Source: Prosopocoilus inquinatus (Eukaryota > Arthropoda > Insecta > Coleoptera > Lucanidae). From it: a stretch of DNA of 64,000 nucleotides. A program made the position numbers and the translations under genes. Below, piece after piece: positions 47,343-60,355 of this stretch (positions are counted from its first letter, which is position 1; the number at the start of each line of letters is the position of its first letter). Under the pieces are notes generated by a model. The model was not told the origin of the DNA, did not search any database, and saw nothing but the letters and a program-made list of their open reading frames with translations. The stretch lies in the NCBI GenBank assembly GCA_036172665.1, contig CM069875.1, positions 25,203,806 to 25,267,805 of the forward strand, in the 5' to 3' direction.

Positions 47343-48841
47343 CGCAGTCAAAAAAACATTCTTTCCATGTATTTAAATGATGAACAGATCAGACCCTTGT
47401 AAGTTATATGGCCGACCTTCAACCAGAATTTTAGTTCGTATTTCAATCAGCAAAGGGGCCAAATAGGAATTCTACTGACTGGACTGGAATTCTACCGCCA
47501 ACTATAAATTTCATTTTTATACGACTTGGCATCTGTCACAGATTAGAAGGACGATTCTGTTAAAAGTGTCGTCAGATCAAGTGAAACGTTGTCTTAGAAG
47601 TTTTACTTATATGAAAACCTCATATTGTCGTCTCGCCCATCGCTCCGCAGCACATAAAACAGTCCTGTTATGGAAATGTACTTAACGATAAACGGTAGCA
47701 GTGAATCGAAATTAAACCTTTCTGTGCGCCGCTGAAGAAGACTAGTCCCGATTTTGGTTAGAAATCGAGAATTTCACAATTGTCAAATGTTAATCCATCG
47801 CTAAGAATTTTGTTGAAATTGCGTCTTGGTAGCTATACGCAGAAGAATGATTTTTGACTGACGCAGTACCGAATGTCAGAAGAGAGAACATCATCAACTT
47901 TTAGCCACCATACATCCAGATGACTACAATTTTGAAGCTGTAACATCTCGGAGCACAAAAATTGTTCAATGGAATGATTGGTGTGTAACGTCTTATGCTC
48001 ATGGAACATGGAGCTTACAGCCCCTGAAACATTTGAAACTGCTTTTTTATGTAAAGAAAAGCACTGAATATATAAATTTGTGCAGCTATGTATATTTTTG
48101 TAGTTCTTACTCGGAAAGGCATTTCATAAATAACAAGGTAAGTCAAAAGTGTCCTTTTGACTTGCTAAGTTATTCATGGATGCCTCAGACTGAAAGCAAA
48201 TATTAAACCATCTATGTAGTAGGCCAGCTGCTCAATAAGATTAGTTTTTATTCCAATCACAAGGGAGCGCAAACTTGTCTGAATTTCTTAGCCTTCCCGA
48301 TTCCAGTCTAGAGTAGTTAGCCTATATATAGTACTGTTTACACAAAAATCCGTATAAGTTAACTTATCCTCAACTTGAACGGTACATGAAAATGTTAACT
48401 TAATACAGACATGTGCCAATATGTTTATGTTATGAGCGAACATGTGATAATTAAATAAAATAAATAATTTAGGTACGTTACGTTTTTGTGCGAAATTCGG
48501 CAGAAATTGTGATTATCCAGCTGTCAAACGTAGATAAACGTCTCCGAGCAGCGCCGTCACTCGTGAAAAAGTCGTACTTCAGTTGCGTCATCATCAACTG
48601 ACCTTCGGAAAGCACGCTGATCCCATACGTTATTCATACGCAATGGAATTTCGATGAGTAATTCAAACCATTTACGCCCTCGATAGTAGAATTTTCGAAA
48701 AAAGAAACAGCATAACGCTAAGGTGGGGTAAGAAAAGAAGCGGATTCCTCTGTTAAAACTAAGAAATCAAGTATAAGTATGGGTCACGCCAGCACCAACA
48801 TCTAATTTCATTTTGCTCCGCTCGGTATAATTTGTTTATAG
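47343..48841. other. no gene recognised
   Basis: This interval has a moderate GC content, for instance around 48540-48700, but there are many stops in all frames. The phrases AAGTCAAAAG (48142) and CTTTTGACTT (48154) form a small hairpin near 48140-48165. Nothing else can be named. Confidence 0.35.
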
Positions 48842-49066
48842 GAAATCGAACGTCACTCAAGCCATCAAAAGATTCCAGTAATACTATATTTACAATGCTG
48901 CATCAAAGTTATGCAACACTTCTCGAGATCATACACGCAAGTGCCCCTTGTAATGTCGAAACGCAAAGTGACGTTATAGTGAGTATGCCGGACGCGAGTA
49001 ACACACTGACCAAAAACGGCGACCAATCAGAAGGCGGAAAAGGGACATCTAGAACCAATGAAATTT
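48842..49066 (+). other. possible terminal coding exon, unrecognised
   Basis: After TTGTTTATAG the plus strand stays open for about 75 codons to a TGA. The end reads SDVIVSMPDASNTLTKNGDQ and SEGGKGTSRTNEI, polar and compositionally protein-like. The acceptor has a weak pyrimidine tract and needs phase 1. The opposite strand is also open here and would encode a hydrophobic stretch (SPFLVSVLLASGILTITSLC), so the strand is uncertain. I know of no family for either. Confidence 0.28.
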
Positions 49067-49339
49067 GAAATCAAATGAGAAACAGTGTTACCACCTTACA
49101 ACAACAGATCTATACCACACCTGTTTGCTGAAAGTAACCAAGAATTTACACGTAACAATCAATTCCATTTGTTTCACAACGAAATGCAGCGATTTTTTTT
49201 GTGAAAAAAAGTGGTTTAAATATAAATTCGATGCAGACGTCGATGGAGTATTAATAAGAATGTTTCACTAGGAATGTGCTACTGAAGCAAAACACATTTC
49301 AGTACAGACTGAGTATGTACAGTTGCGCACACAATGCTT

Positions 49340-50345
49340 ATACACATTGGATATCATTAGATGGGTGATCGGATTAGGTGATCGGACTCAGGTAGTTAGT
49401 TGGGGTGGAACAATTTCTGACTGGCAATCCGTCAAAAGTGGAGTACCACAGGGTAGCATACTTGGACCATTTCTGTTCTTAGTTTAAGTAAATGACTTAC
49501 CAAAAACATTTCAGTGTAATTTATGCTGCTATGCAGTTGACACGTCACATAATGACTTACTTTCAAGCATTCAAAATATTGTATCCAATATGAAATCTTG
49601 GTGTCCTGCACATTCGCTGGAATTAAACATGTCAAAAACTAACTTAATATACTATTCTAAGGCTACCATTGAGCAAAGTACTTTACATATAAATTTGAAT
49701 GAATGTACATTAGATTCTACCAGCAGTGTAAAATTTTTAGGATTAATATTTGACAATAAACTCACATGGAGCAATCACTGCTTCGACCTATCTAAAAAGC
49801 TAAATTCCTACTGCTACTTAATAAGGAGACTATTAGGAAATGTAAATCTTGACATTCTCAAGCTTTTATATTATGCGAATGTTCAGTCTCGCCTGTGCTG
49901 TGGTGTTTTATGCTGGGGTAATTCTGCGCATGCAACTGAAGTGTTTTCTGCTCAAAAGTCAATCATAAGAACGTTATCAGGTGTTTCAAGAACGCATACT
50001 TGTAGATTACTTTTTAAAAAGCTACGTTTACTAACTCTTCCCTCTTTGTATATATTATCCTGCATAATGTATGTAAAACAACATTCGCATCTCTTTATAA
50101 CAACTGTCAATGTAAATACTTTACACAATACTCGCTTGAGTAAGAGAAATCTTATTTACTTACCTCAACATAGAACTCAGCTATTTCATAACAGCTTTAC
50201 CTATACTGCCCTATCTTTAATCATTTGCCTAAATATCTGAGGGACTTAGTACATACAAAAGCTTTGGAAAATAAGGTGAAATCTATTCTACTGGAGAATA
50301 TCTTTTATTCTATTGATGAATTCCTTCAATACCGAATCTTTTAGT
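49340..50345 (+). pseudogene. non-LTR retrotransposon RT, 5'-truncated
   Basis: The C-terminal half of a Jockey/CR1-type reverse transcriptase. DRTQVVSWGG and SVKSGVPQGSILGPFLF carry the PQG box; the YADD box appears as YAVDT, so a catalytic aspartate is lost. The long frame from 49590 continues with WCPAHSLELNMSKTNLI, FLGLIFDNKLTWSNHC and QKSIIRTLSGVSRTHTCRLL, the usual order after the active site. A frame change near 50220 leads into HLPKYLRDLVHTKALENKVK and a stop at about 50341. It has a stop after PQG and lacks the endonuclease, so it is dead. Confidence 0.88.
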
Positions 50346-52889
50346 TAATTTTTGAAAATTTGTAAACGTGTAATTTATTATCTGACCGCATACGTATGTA
50401 TGAACAGTTTCTTAATTTAAGTTTTAGTTACAGTTTACTATTTTATAGTTATCATGACATTGTCGACACTTACAAATGTAAATCTGAAGACATATATATA
50501 TTATTATATTATGGGGCTAGTATTATATTATTTAATACACTTCTAACATTTTCAACTTCGCAGCAACTTTTTAAAAACGTTTGCAAAATTATCTAAATTG
50601 TGTATTAAGCAAGAGGGTATATCTTTTGATTCGAATCGGTAAGAGGAAATCGAATGGCTAAACAGTGGAGAATCTTGTCAATTTTTATATCATTTAGATT
50701 AGACATAAATAAAGATAGAAGAAATTAAAAAGTGTCATGTATCTACCACCACACAAAGTATTCCAAATTTAAAAAAACAGTTACATATTTACTGAATGTT
50801 AGGTACTCTTGAAGAATGTGGCCAAAATAAAATAGTCAAATTAAAATTAAATTGTTTTTTCGTCGGTATAAAATATTAATGTTAAACTAAAAACAAATAT
50901 ATCAATCTTTGGAAATCGATTACTTTTCTATTCACATAAAATATCTTTCGCACTTCATCGAAACGCTGGTGAATGGGGAAGGGACAGGAAAATACACAGG
51001 TAAAAGTGTCACAGAACAGAACTGCCGATACACGATTTCTACTTTTCTACTTAAATGTGATTTACAATACTATACCTACTATGAGATTCTAAGTATCAAA
51101 ATGAGAACTTCTATTCTAGAGAACTCAGAGGAAAATAAAAGTAGATTCGCAAAAATTTCATAATCTTAACATATATTTTTTTAACGCCTAAGATCTAAAT
51201 AAAATATGACCAAATGGATTATTTTTCAATAAACCTTACTGTACAGTTTACGCAGTAAAGTTTTGACATCATCTAAATCAATAAATAAATAATATTTTGA
51301 ATTTTTAAGCTTAAAACATAAGTACAATCAAGTTTTACGCACTTGAAATATTAATGTGAGCAATATGTGTAGTAGTATGTGTGACTTAATTACAAAAGTG
51401 ACCATAGTATCATTAATAGTATCAAAACTCTTTTAGCTTCGGCCCTGTTACTAAAACCATGAGAACCCGTTGAATACGAAATACTAATTATATGGAATCA
51501 TAAACACAATCAAGGTTCCATGCAACCTCTTAGCAAATTGGTTTGTTTTCTTTTGCTCAATTTCGAAGGTCGTGTGCCATAAAAGTAACAGAGCCAACCT
51601 GTTTTCCCACATTTTTTGTTCCTAAAATTAATCATCTTGCTGGCGGGCATCCATTGTATACTCGACAAAATAATGTACGTCCCTTTGTCAAAAATATTTT
51701 AGGCTCATAGCAACAGCGGTTTTGCATTCGGCCGAAAATACGCTCATGTTATTTAAATCCAGAGCCGGTCACAGTTCATTCAACGGCTTTGTTGCGAATT
51801 GCACAACTTCGGGCTCGTGGCCTGTGTCGTGGCCTTAGAATATTTTGCCGTCGATGACGTTGCAGACACACCCGCGGTTTGAACCAACTACGTGATAGCG
51901 GCTCTTATCTCGGCCAAAATATTTTACCGCAATTTATCTGTCAGGAAGAGATAAGATCTTGTAACTGGAAAACGTATAAGTACTTAATTTTGTTGATCAT
52001 GTATTTTTTTTTGACGTTCTTGGAATCGCCTGTTATTCATCGTTTGTTTTGCGCTTGTATGCGCAGGTTTGTTAGTCCATGACGCCAAATGTTCATTATT
52101 TGCTACGCAAATTTATTCTTGCTTAGTAACGATGTTACGACTTGTTTGGCATATGAAATGAATGTTATGTTTACAAAAACAATTTTCTAAGTTCTTGGTC
52201 TGCAACGGTTAGCGCTTATGTAATAGCGGCCTGGTCTTGTGTAATCAATAAATTAGACCCAAATGGAAACATTACCAGAAACTTACGGGAAACTTTTGCG
52301 TAAATAATAATTCTACAGGGCATTTTAAAATAAATACACTCATCAAACTCGTGAGGATTAAGCTTTACAAAAACATAAAATTAGCGAACTTTGAAATTTA
52401 TAAAATTAAAAGTTCCAAATGAAATTCTCCTATTCAATATTAAGTCATATTCATTTTGAGAGGTTATTAAAAATTTGTAACTTCATTATTTATCTACATA
52501 TTTCGATAAGAAAAAGATTATTATTAGTATTATATTCTGAACAGAATGATCTATGTACAATATTTCCATAACTACTAAAGAATAAAGATGCAAACGTTTC
52601 ACTCAATTGTTTTTTTTTATCTCATAGTACCATCCAGTGTTTCAGGGGACTGCGACGCAAGCGTTTCGCTGTCGATCCGTGAAGATCTATACACTCCGCT
52701 TACTAATAAGGACGAAAAGTTAAATTAATGTTCAATTTCTTTGCTGTACCGCAATTCAAATGAATTAATTGTCAAGTCAGTGTATTCTCCCACCTAATGA
52801 ATCAGACCTGTATGAAGTGAGCGTTGCGAAAACGAAATACAAATCATCTCACCAGTCGAAATTTTTATTTTTAAATTCACTTGAAACCG
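50346..52889. other. no gene recognised; GC-rich patch 51700-52080
   Basis: AT-rich DNA, except that about 51700-52080 is GC- and CpG-richer (ATTCGGCCGAAAATACGC, GACACACCCGCGGTTTG) and looks like non-repeat sequence. No exon with matching splice sites was found in it. It might be regulatory. Confidence 0.35.
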
Positions 52890-55460
52890 AAGAATGGAAT
52901 TATTAGTTGTAAATTTAAACTCATTTCAAAGTATAGAACTATTTTACTGCTTCACCGGTAGGTTGCTTGATCTTGTGTTCTCCAGCAATCACTGCGACGT
53001 TGTTCATGATTCTGTCCCCCTAATCAAGGAAGATCTTTATCACCCAGCTCTGTCAATCTCATTAACAGTTTCTAATTGTCCTGTTAAATTTAATAATAAC
53101 AACAACGTCAAAGTTTATAATTTTAAAAATGCCAATTATCTCGAACTTTACCATCATATATCTCTTGTTGACTGGACATTTCTAATTTGGTTCAACATTT
53201 CTATGATATCTTGAACAACTTATTTAACAAATTTGTTCCCGCGATCGAAGAACTTTTCCACCCTGGTTCACGACCGAAATTATTAACAATATTTGTTTAA
53301 AATCTTTCTATCATAAAAAAATCCCTTCCACTAAGAAAATACTATATTGCCACAATTTTGTAACATACCGTAAACTTATCAAAAAGCAAATACCTACCGA
53401 ATTCAAAAAAATGTATAAACAATATACAGTGCGACTTAATTGACAATCCTAAAAAATTCTGGTCCTACGTTAGATCTAAAAAAGATAGCACGAGGATTCC
53501 TGGTCGTATGCTCTACAATAGTAATTTCCTTGACAGTCCTCAAATGATTCTTGACGGTTTTGCTTCTTTCTTTGAATCACTGTTTACTCCACCATCTACC
53601 TCCTCTGCACTCACTCCTGACAACGGTAACAAGATTTTAATTTCCTTAGATATCAAAGAAATCACTGAAGAGGATACCCTCCATGCCTTATCTAAATTGA
53701 AAAACTCTATGACTGCTGGACATGACCAAATTCCCAGTTTCTTGCTGAAGGATTGTAAATTTGCGTTTGTGAAACCTTTACTTCTCATTTTCAATGAAGC
53801 TCTCAAATGTGGTATTTTCCCTTCGTTTTGGAAACAATCTAAAGTCATTCCTGTATTTAAAAGTGGTGATGGTGCAAACATATCTAATTATCGTCCTATT
53901 TCTCTACTCTGCAATTTCTCTAAAGTTTTTGAAATTATTCTATACTCTTACCTATATCCTCATATTAAGCAATATTTATGTCCAAAACAGCATGGCTTCG
54001 TGGAAAAGTGCTCCACTGTAACAAATCTTGCATGCTTCTCTCAATTTCTATGCGAATCTCTTGACCATGGCTCTCAAGTTGATGTCGTTTATACAGATCT
54101 TGCTAAATATTTTTACCCACTCATTAAAACTTCTCTTGCAGTCGTATCTTTTGAATAGGCAGCAGCGAGTTTATTACAATAGTTTTTCTTCTCGAACTTA
54201 CACTGCTTTTTCGGGTATTCCTCAAGGTGCGTACTTAGGACCTCTTCTTTTTATACTTTTTATAAACGACCTTCCCTTGTCCTTTATCAAGCATAGCAAG
54301 ATCCTAATGTACGCCGACGATGCTAAATTATTTCGTGTTGTTGATAGCCAAGAAGATGCCCTTCTTCTTCAAAAGGATTTAAGTTCCCTTTCTGACTGGT
54401 GTACCTCTAACCGACTCGCTTTAAATGTTGACAAATGCAAAACCATTTCCTTCTCGCGTATAAAATGCAAATTGTTGTTTTATTATCAACTAAATGATCA
54501 ATCCTTGGAATACTCCTCCGTTATTAAAGATCTCGGCGTTACTTTTGACGACCGGCTTCTATTTAATCACTAAGTCGATGATATTGCAGCTAAATCCATA
54601 TCGCTTTTGGGTTTTATCGTCAGGAACGCTCGTGACTTCACCAATCCCGCTACCTTATTTGTTCTCTTTAACGCTTTTATCTTTTCACGACTCCAATATG
54701 CATCCCTTATTTGGTATCCGATTTATAATTGCCATACAGATGTCCTGGAGCAAGTTCGGCGCAGGTTTCTAAAGTTTCTTTGGTTTAAAGAATACGGTGT
54801 GTATCCTCCTAGAGGTTTTCTTCATGAAACCCTACTTACGGTTTTTAATAGCTTATCGCTTGTTCATAGGAGACATATCTCGGCTTTGCTTTTCTTACAT
54901 AAGTTGATCCATGATCTCATTGATGTTGCTGCTCTCTTGGAAAAGCTTAGTTTTCATGTACCGCGCATTACCGCCAGAAACTCTTTGACTTTTTATTTGT
55001 CTATCCCGAATACCAATGCTTTAATACGTTCTCCTATTTATATTGCCTGTACCCTATACAATAATCTTTGTAACAACATTGATATCTTCAATCTAAATGT
55101 CGTCGCGTTTAGAAAGTCTTTGGACTATTTATTTTCGCATTTCCGCGTTGTTTGGTTAGCTCTAAGGCTAAGGTATCTGACAGTTAACTTTAGGTGTTCA
55201 CATAATTTTTTTTTCCGATTTATACATAACATATATAGTTTAGATTTTCGCATATTAATTTATATTTACTTACATTTAGACATATATATCTTTTAGGATG
55301 ATTAGATTGTTGTTAGGTTTAACATTTTTATGATTTTGTCAGTGTGATTAGGTTGTTTTTAGACATTTTTTAGTGATTTTAAGTTGATAGCGTACTGAAG
55401 ATAGCAGCTTAGCTGCCGAAATACGTATCTACGGATACAGAAATTATTGTGGGCGGAGGT
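52890..55460 (+). pseudogene. Jockey/CR1-like non-LTR retrotransposon, 5'-truncated
   Basis: The order is that of the second ORF. The end of the endonuclease comes first (GRLLDLVFSSNHCDVVHDSV, LIKEDLYHPALSIS, YNFKNANYLELY at 52960-53190). The RT begins with NPKKFWSYVRSKKD and KLKNSMTAGHDQIPSFLLKD, then VIPVFKSGDGANISNYRPIS (53850-53910), HGFVEKCSTVTNLACFSQFL and QVDVVYTDLAKYF (first catalytic motif). A deletion and frameshift near 54105-54145 follow. RT continues with FSGIPQGAYLGPLLFILFIN and LMYADDAKLF (54306-54335, intact YADD), DLGVTFDDRLLFNH, a stop at 54571, then LLGFIVRNARDFTNPATLF and the C-terminal domain to a stop near 55296. The 3' UTR ends in a hammerhead-like fold. Amino-acid identity to known elements could not be measured. 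Confidence 0.93.
55391..55434 (+). ncRNA. hammerhead-like fold in the LINE 3' UTR
   Basis: CGUA (55391-55394) pairs with UACG (55430-55433) as stem I; CUGAAGA fits the core; GCAGC-UUA-GCUGC makes stem II; GAA and AUA-CG-UAU make a short stem III; AUC could be the cleavage triplet. It deviates from a real hammerhead because U402-A403 faces C417 at the base of stem II, an extra nucleotide and a mismatch. An A-to-G change at 55403 would restore the closing pair and leave only a bulged U. Possibly a decayed or variant ribozyme, possibly just a 3'-end recognition hairpin. Confidence 0.35.
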
Positions 55461-55486
55461 TAATTTAAATTATCTCTTAAACCACA

Positions 55487-55788
55487 GTATCCTTTACTAT
55501 TTTACATGGAAATAACTCTGAAACGACTGATTTTTCTTGTATCATATGTTTAATAAAAATAATTTTAGAATTTCCCAAGGAATTCAAAAATGCAATAAAG
55601 AATGGGGTATTCTATTAAAAAAAAAGAAAGTTGACAGCAACTTCCGGTATAAGTGGAAGTATCCGAAAGTTGGAAATATTATATTTAAATAGATCATTAT
55701 CGCTAACTTATAATTGTAAAATACGAAATAGAAATTCAAAGGGGAAGTCCGTAAACTTTTAACGAACGGGTTCCGTGAATCGCCCTGT
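55487..55788. mobile_element. solo arm of the 1.8-kb palindrome family
   Basis: TTGACAGCAACTTCCGGTAT, ATAGATCATTATCGCTAACT, GTCCGTAAACTTTTAACGAA and the end TCGCCCTGT match the right arm of the palindrome at 19578-21392. The mirrored arm is missing. It begins within about 30 bp of the LINE 3' end. Confidence 0.8.
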
Positions 55789-57454
55789 ATAGATATAACA
55801 TGCCAAACGCCGACAGACAATTCACTTCGTCAAGACCTTCGTCAACCTTGTTTAAAAAGAAAAGAAAAACTAAAGATAGTAAAATTTTGAGGATGGCTGA
55901 TTGCTAAAGAGATTGGATTGCGGTAGAAATTATCTTTCAAATTTGACAAATTATTTATTTCTAGCTACCTATGACTTTACATAGGGCACTATACACTGAT
56001 ATCTAAACATTTTTAACATAATTCGTATTCAATTTTTGTTTAAACTGTGAATAAAAGCCAAAAGTACGGCTGGACTTTTTCATTCACTTATCTAAGCTGA
56101 GTTAATTTAGATGAGAAACTGCGATTTGATAAAATACTTGTCATTTTACTATACATACTTTAGAATATATCGACGGTTCCTTTAAACTGTTGTTAAAAAA
56201 TAGGATTCTCTTTTAGCAAACGCGGAAAATCTCCTGTTCCTGTATCCCTTATAAAAATAAAATTATGTCCTTTCTGTGTTTTATAACTTTTACCCAGTTA
56301 TTCTCTTTCATTCTTTTGCTCCATTGGAACTTCGTTTCAGACGTTTCTTTTTTTTGATTCCTTCCCTGTTATTATTTTGATTTACTTTTCCTTTCTCTAT
56401 TGAGTTACCCTTAAAGCTAGTACCTTCTGGTTTGTTTTTGCCCGACTTTGTTGCCGCACAGGTAAATCAGGCATGTAGATCCTTGCTTTCACAAACATAA
56501 AGGATAACGCGTATTGAGGTACATACAAAGGCAGGTAAATATTTTCAAAGTACATGGTGCCGAAGGAAAAATAAAAATTAGCTTCGATTTATTTAAGGAA
56601 TAAATGATACCCTCTTTTAGTATCAATGAATTTAACAATACATTTAAGGACTCTCTACAAGCACACAACTGCACACAACCTTAATCGAATTTTACATTTA
56701 AGTATTTTCTGTGTAATTGCAAGGAATAGCAGTAACTTTTGAATATAAATATTTATTTTTATTAAAGTTAATTAACATATTTATCGAGGAGCATGCGCAA
56801 AATACATCTTGCTTGTTGCTGCAATGCAAATTACATCATGTTAAGCGTCCTTTATAAAAAAAAATTCTATTAGGTACTAATGTCTTAATATTCTTCTACT
56901 CACGTTTGAGTGACATATAATACACTGGCTTGTGTATAATTAGTATATTACTTACATAAGTAAGTTTAAACGGAAAAGAAAATTGCAATGGCCGTAACCA
57001 ATTTTAAGAATATTGTCGTAAACAAAATTGTTTAGTCTGACGCTATTTGGTACATAGTTTAAATGTCACATCGACTTTGTACACTACGAAGTCAAAATGC
57101 GTCGTAACTCCAACATTAACGTAAAAGTTTAGATAAATAAATATCTGTATTACGTTCTCGTATTTAGTTTGTAAAATTACTCTGGAAATATACTCGAAAT
57201 AATGTGATTGACGAAAGTAATTTAAAATAAACGAATATTAAATTAAATAACACACTATTGAAATATATTTGTTGACGGTTTCAGTTTATTATTTAAAATG
57301 AAAATTTGGCATTACTTCTTTTTATTCATATTTTGCTTTTCCAATTATTTCTTTTTAATAATACGCGTTCCTTTCCATCGCTTAGAATATTTACCAATTC
57401 GTTAGTGTTAAGTTCATTCAAATTTTTAGTTTCTCGTTTTATTTTCCTGAAAAT
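55789..57454. other. no gene recognised
   Basis: AT-rich sequence without paired repeat ends or supported exons. Confidence 0.4.
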
Positions 57455-57901
57455 ACAGGGAGATTTTGAATAAGTGTCCGAGCCGGTAGGAACTCTTCTC
57501 TACGATCATGCAAGAGCGAAATTGCAAGAAATAAATCTATCAGAGGCATTTCAAAATTCAACCTCCTTTGAATCATGATTCATTTCTTACATATACATAC
57601 ACAAGAAGGAAATTGGAATGAATGATTTGCGTATTATATTACATTTTTTCTGTAGAAAGCCATAAATTAAAAAGTTTTACAGTTTTATTTCAAGGTAAAG
57701 TGTTTCGTTCTATTTCACGCGAGTTCATTGCTCTTGTAACGCAATACAGCTGTACTAGTGCCTATCAACCAATTTATATCTGAATCTGCAATGCATTTTA
57801 TCTCAAAAACTATGGGTATTAGGCATACAGATTTTTTGTTTTCTTTTTCTGTGTACTACCTGAGGTTGACAGGTCGGACACCTATTTTGATTCACCCAGT
57901 A
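57455..57901. mobile_element. 447-bp inverted-repeat element
   Basis: ACAGGGAGATTTTGAATAAG followed by TGTCCGAGCC faces the reverse complement of GGTCGGACACCTATTTTGAT followed by TCACCCAGT. The ends follow the ACAGGG/ACTGGG pattern of the other palindromic elements. No coding capacity. Confidence 0.7.
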
Positions 57902-58511
57902 TAATCGGTTAGAATGATCCATAAAAGTACGGAATAAAATAAAACACAATGGACTATAAGAAATGATAAGTATCAAATTTTTGTGTAATTGTTAGCAAGG
58001 GCTGGAACTTTGAGAAATGAAGAGGTCAAAATATAACGAGTTCTCAAACGTTCGTATAATTTAAATTTTCTCCTCATAATATAGCCCATTTTATTTTGTA
58101 TTGAATAAAATAAATATTGTTTTATTTTCAACTACATTCTTTCATTCTAAGAAGAAATTATTTCATTCTAGAAATGCTGAAATAATATTAGATATGTAAT
58201 TATTTTCTTAAATTTATGAATTTCTGTTTCTCTTTCAGAAATCTTGTGTTTGTTATCTTTCATTTTACTGTACTTATATTTATTTTTTCTCTATCCGATT
58301 TTTTTCTCCAATCGTTTTATTCTTATTTTGTATTAAGTAAAATAAAATGTCACGTTATAAACTAGTTATCCAGACTTGGTGAAACTGGGCGTTAGATTAG
58401 TGTTACTAAAGTTAAATGAAGCAGCATTTTTGTACGTTTATTTTTTGGACAGATCTAAAATTTGAGATAATCAAGTAAAAATAATTTCGTAATAATCAAA
58501 ATATGATCAAG

Positions 58512-58638
58512 CATTCAGGCATCTATATGTAGGATCCTCTTTTAGCGATCTATTTAACTATGATGTTACTTTTTATGCACCCAATGGTATATATAGCTTA
58601 CCTATAGGCTGACCATTACTGTGAGCTTTCTTTCTTTC
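58512..58638 (+). repeat. dispersed repeat A, copy 1
   Basis: 127 bp, matching 59200-59326 at about nine positions in ten with no length change. One frame is kept open in both copies (FRHLYVGSSFSDLF and YSLPIG before a TGA). Block A directly follows block B in the second location. Confidence 0.85.
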
Positions 58639-58852
58639 CAAAACTCACTATTTTCCTAAAGTCAACTTTTAAGAAACTGCAAAAATCAGGGCGTAAAACC
58701 TTGTTATTTTAGTAAATTTAAGTGTAGTGGATTTATTTAGAGTAAATTTAAGTAGAAAAATATATTAATGATCTTTGCCGCTAAAGCCGTGGACAAGTTT
58801 TTGAAGTTTCTGAAAAGTTGGCTTTTGGGAAATAATGAGTTTTGCAATCGAT

Positions 58853-59199
58853 ATTAGAGCCTTCATTAGATCGGTTTGGTAATTTAGGTGATGCATTTTT
58901 GAAATTAATATCCCTTTTTTTTAATCATTCTTGCCAATCATGCTCTCAATGCCAAAAGCCGAGCTTATGATTCTAGTTGACCGCGAGCGCCTATGGTTCC
59001 AGATGGCCGTGACATTGATCTGCCGCTTTCCGATGATAACCTTGGAGTGGCAAGTTGGGGATCAAAAATTAACTGTTTTGTTATTTTGCCGTTGTTTAGC
59101 GGAAAATGATTATAAAAAAATATTTTGTTTTGTAAATACCCACAAACGTTTATATTTACAGAAGAGGGTCACAACAGTTTAGATTCGTCAAACTGAATA
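58853..59199 (+). repeat. dispersed repeat B, copy 1, with open frame
   Basis: This block recurs at 61062-61385. A frame with an ATG at 58940 reads MLSMPKAELMILVDRERLWF and QMAVTLICRFPMITLEW, and continues to a stop at about 59180. The same frame is open in copy 2 through a 6-bp insertion. I know no such protein; it may be part of a retroelement or a duplicated exon. Copy 1 has about 37 bp (near 58879-58915) that copy 2 lacks. Confidence 0.8.
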
Positions 59200-59326
59200 C
59201 ATTCAGGCATCTATATGTAGGATCTTCTTTTAGCGATCTATTTATCTATGGTGTTACTTTTTATGCACCCAGTGGTATATACAGCTTACCTATAGGCTGA
59301 CCATTACTGTGAGCTTTCTTTCTTTC
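59200..59326 (+). repeat. dispersed repeat A, copy 2
   Basis: The same 127-bp unit as 58512-58638, here directly joined to the end of block B copy 1, so A and B may be parts of one ~475-bp unit. Confidence 0.85.
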
Positions 59327-59512
59327 GCATTAAAAACTGGAAAAATATTTTTCTTAACGTCTCTGTAATACTAATATTATTTCCACTAGGAATTTGACGA
59401 GGAGAAGATCCGCTCATTCCTACCAAGTAAAAGACGTAGTTTATATAACGTTTAACGTGTTTTGTTTTAGGTTAGTCATCTCGTTATGTACAATGTTTGA
59501 ATTTTCCACACT

Positions 59513-59644
59513 AGGGCCTACTTTTCTCACCTCCTGATAAATTTATCTGCCAGATATTATCCTTGGAAATCATTGCATCGATAATAGTTTCCGAGGATAT
59601 TACCTGGCAGATAAATTTTTCAGGAGGTGAAAAATTCGGGCCTA
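59513..59644. mobile_element. 132-bp palindromic MITE, copy 2
   Basis: It shares both arms with 3486-3613: CTCACCTCCTGATAAATTTA and TCTGCCAGATATTATCC on the left, GAGGATATTACCTGGCAGAT and AGGAGGTGAAAAATTCGGGC on the right. Confidence 0.85.
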
Positions 59645-60355
59645 TATGTTTTATAGTCAAAAGAAATAAAATGATTCACTGATTCCTTGAAGTGTTTTTG
59701 ATTTGTCAGTATAGTGAAGATGGAAGCTTAGCCGTGCTTGATGTGTTGTCTGTTGAAGGACGCACTGAGAACCTTATGGAATGAATTGTCACTACGCCAC
59801 TATATAGAATTAAAATAACACTCTTATTTTATAATTACGCAAGAGCAGGGCTTGACATCTTGGGATCATTTCCATTTGCTCTACTTCTTTGTTTTCTCTT
59901 TTCCTGTAACTGATTTTTCGATTCATTAAAAGAAAGGGAAGGATTTTGCTATTTACTTGGGGCAGCAACAGCGCTGTTCATGTAAACATTGTGCTTAAAG
60001 GAACTGTGTTGAAAAAAAATAAGAAAGTCGTAATGTTTAATTAAAAGTGATAACTAACTTAAGACCGGCAAAAGAACTTACGAGTCAGATTTCGTGTTGA
60101 GATGATCAGTGTGAGGACATTTTAAGGTGTTTGCTAAACAGATAAATGGAGTGAGTAAGTGCTTCCGCGAATCTCATTAATAAAATAATAGGACATAAAC
60201 GGGCCATTGTACCGCATAGAATCCATTTTTAATCCAATGTTGAGTTAGTATTCAGCGAGCGGTTCCTATGCCATACACGGTCATGTAGACGACACGATGT
60301 TGCCTTATTTGTCGTTTCATTTGACGGTAGCAGCTAGGCGTTGTTTCGTTTTGAT
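59645..60355. other. no gene recognised
   Basis: No paired inverted ends and no supported exon. A phrase at 59716-59738 (TGAAGATGGAAGCTTAGCCG) recalls the LINE 3' hairpin at 55395 but lacks the rest. Confidence 0.35.

Noticed and set aside
47741..47765. CUGAAGA followed by a short palindrome, a possible hammerhead
   Set aside because: No GAAA after the GACUAGUC palindrome and no matching stem I or III.
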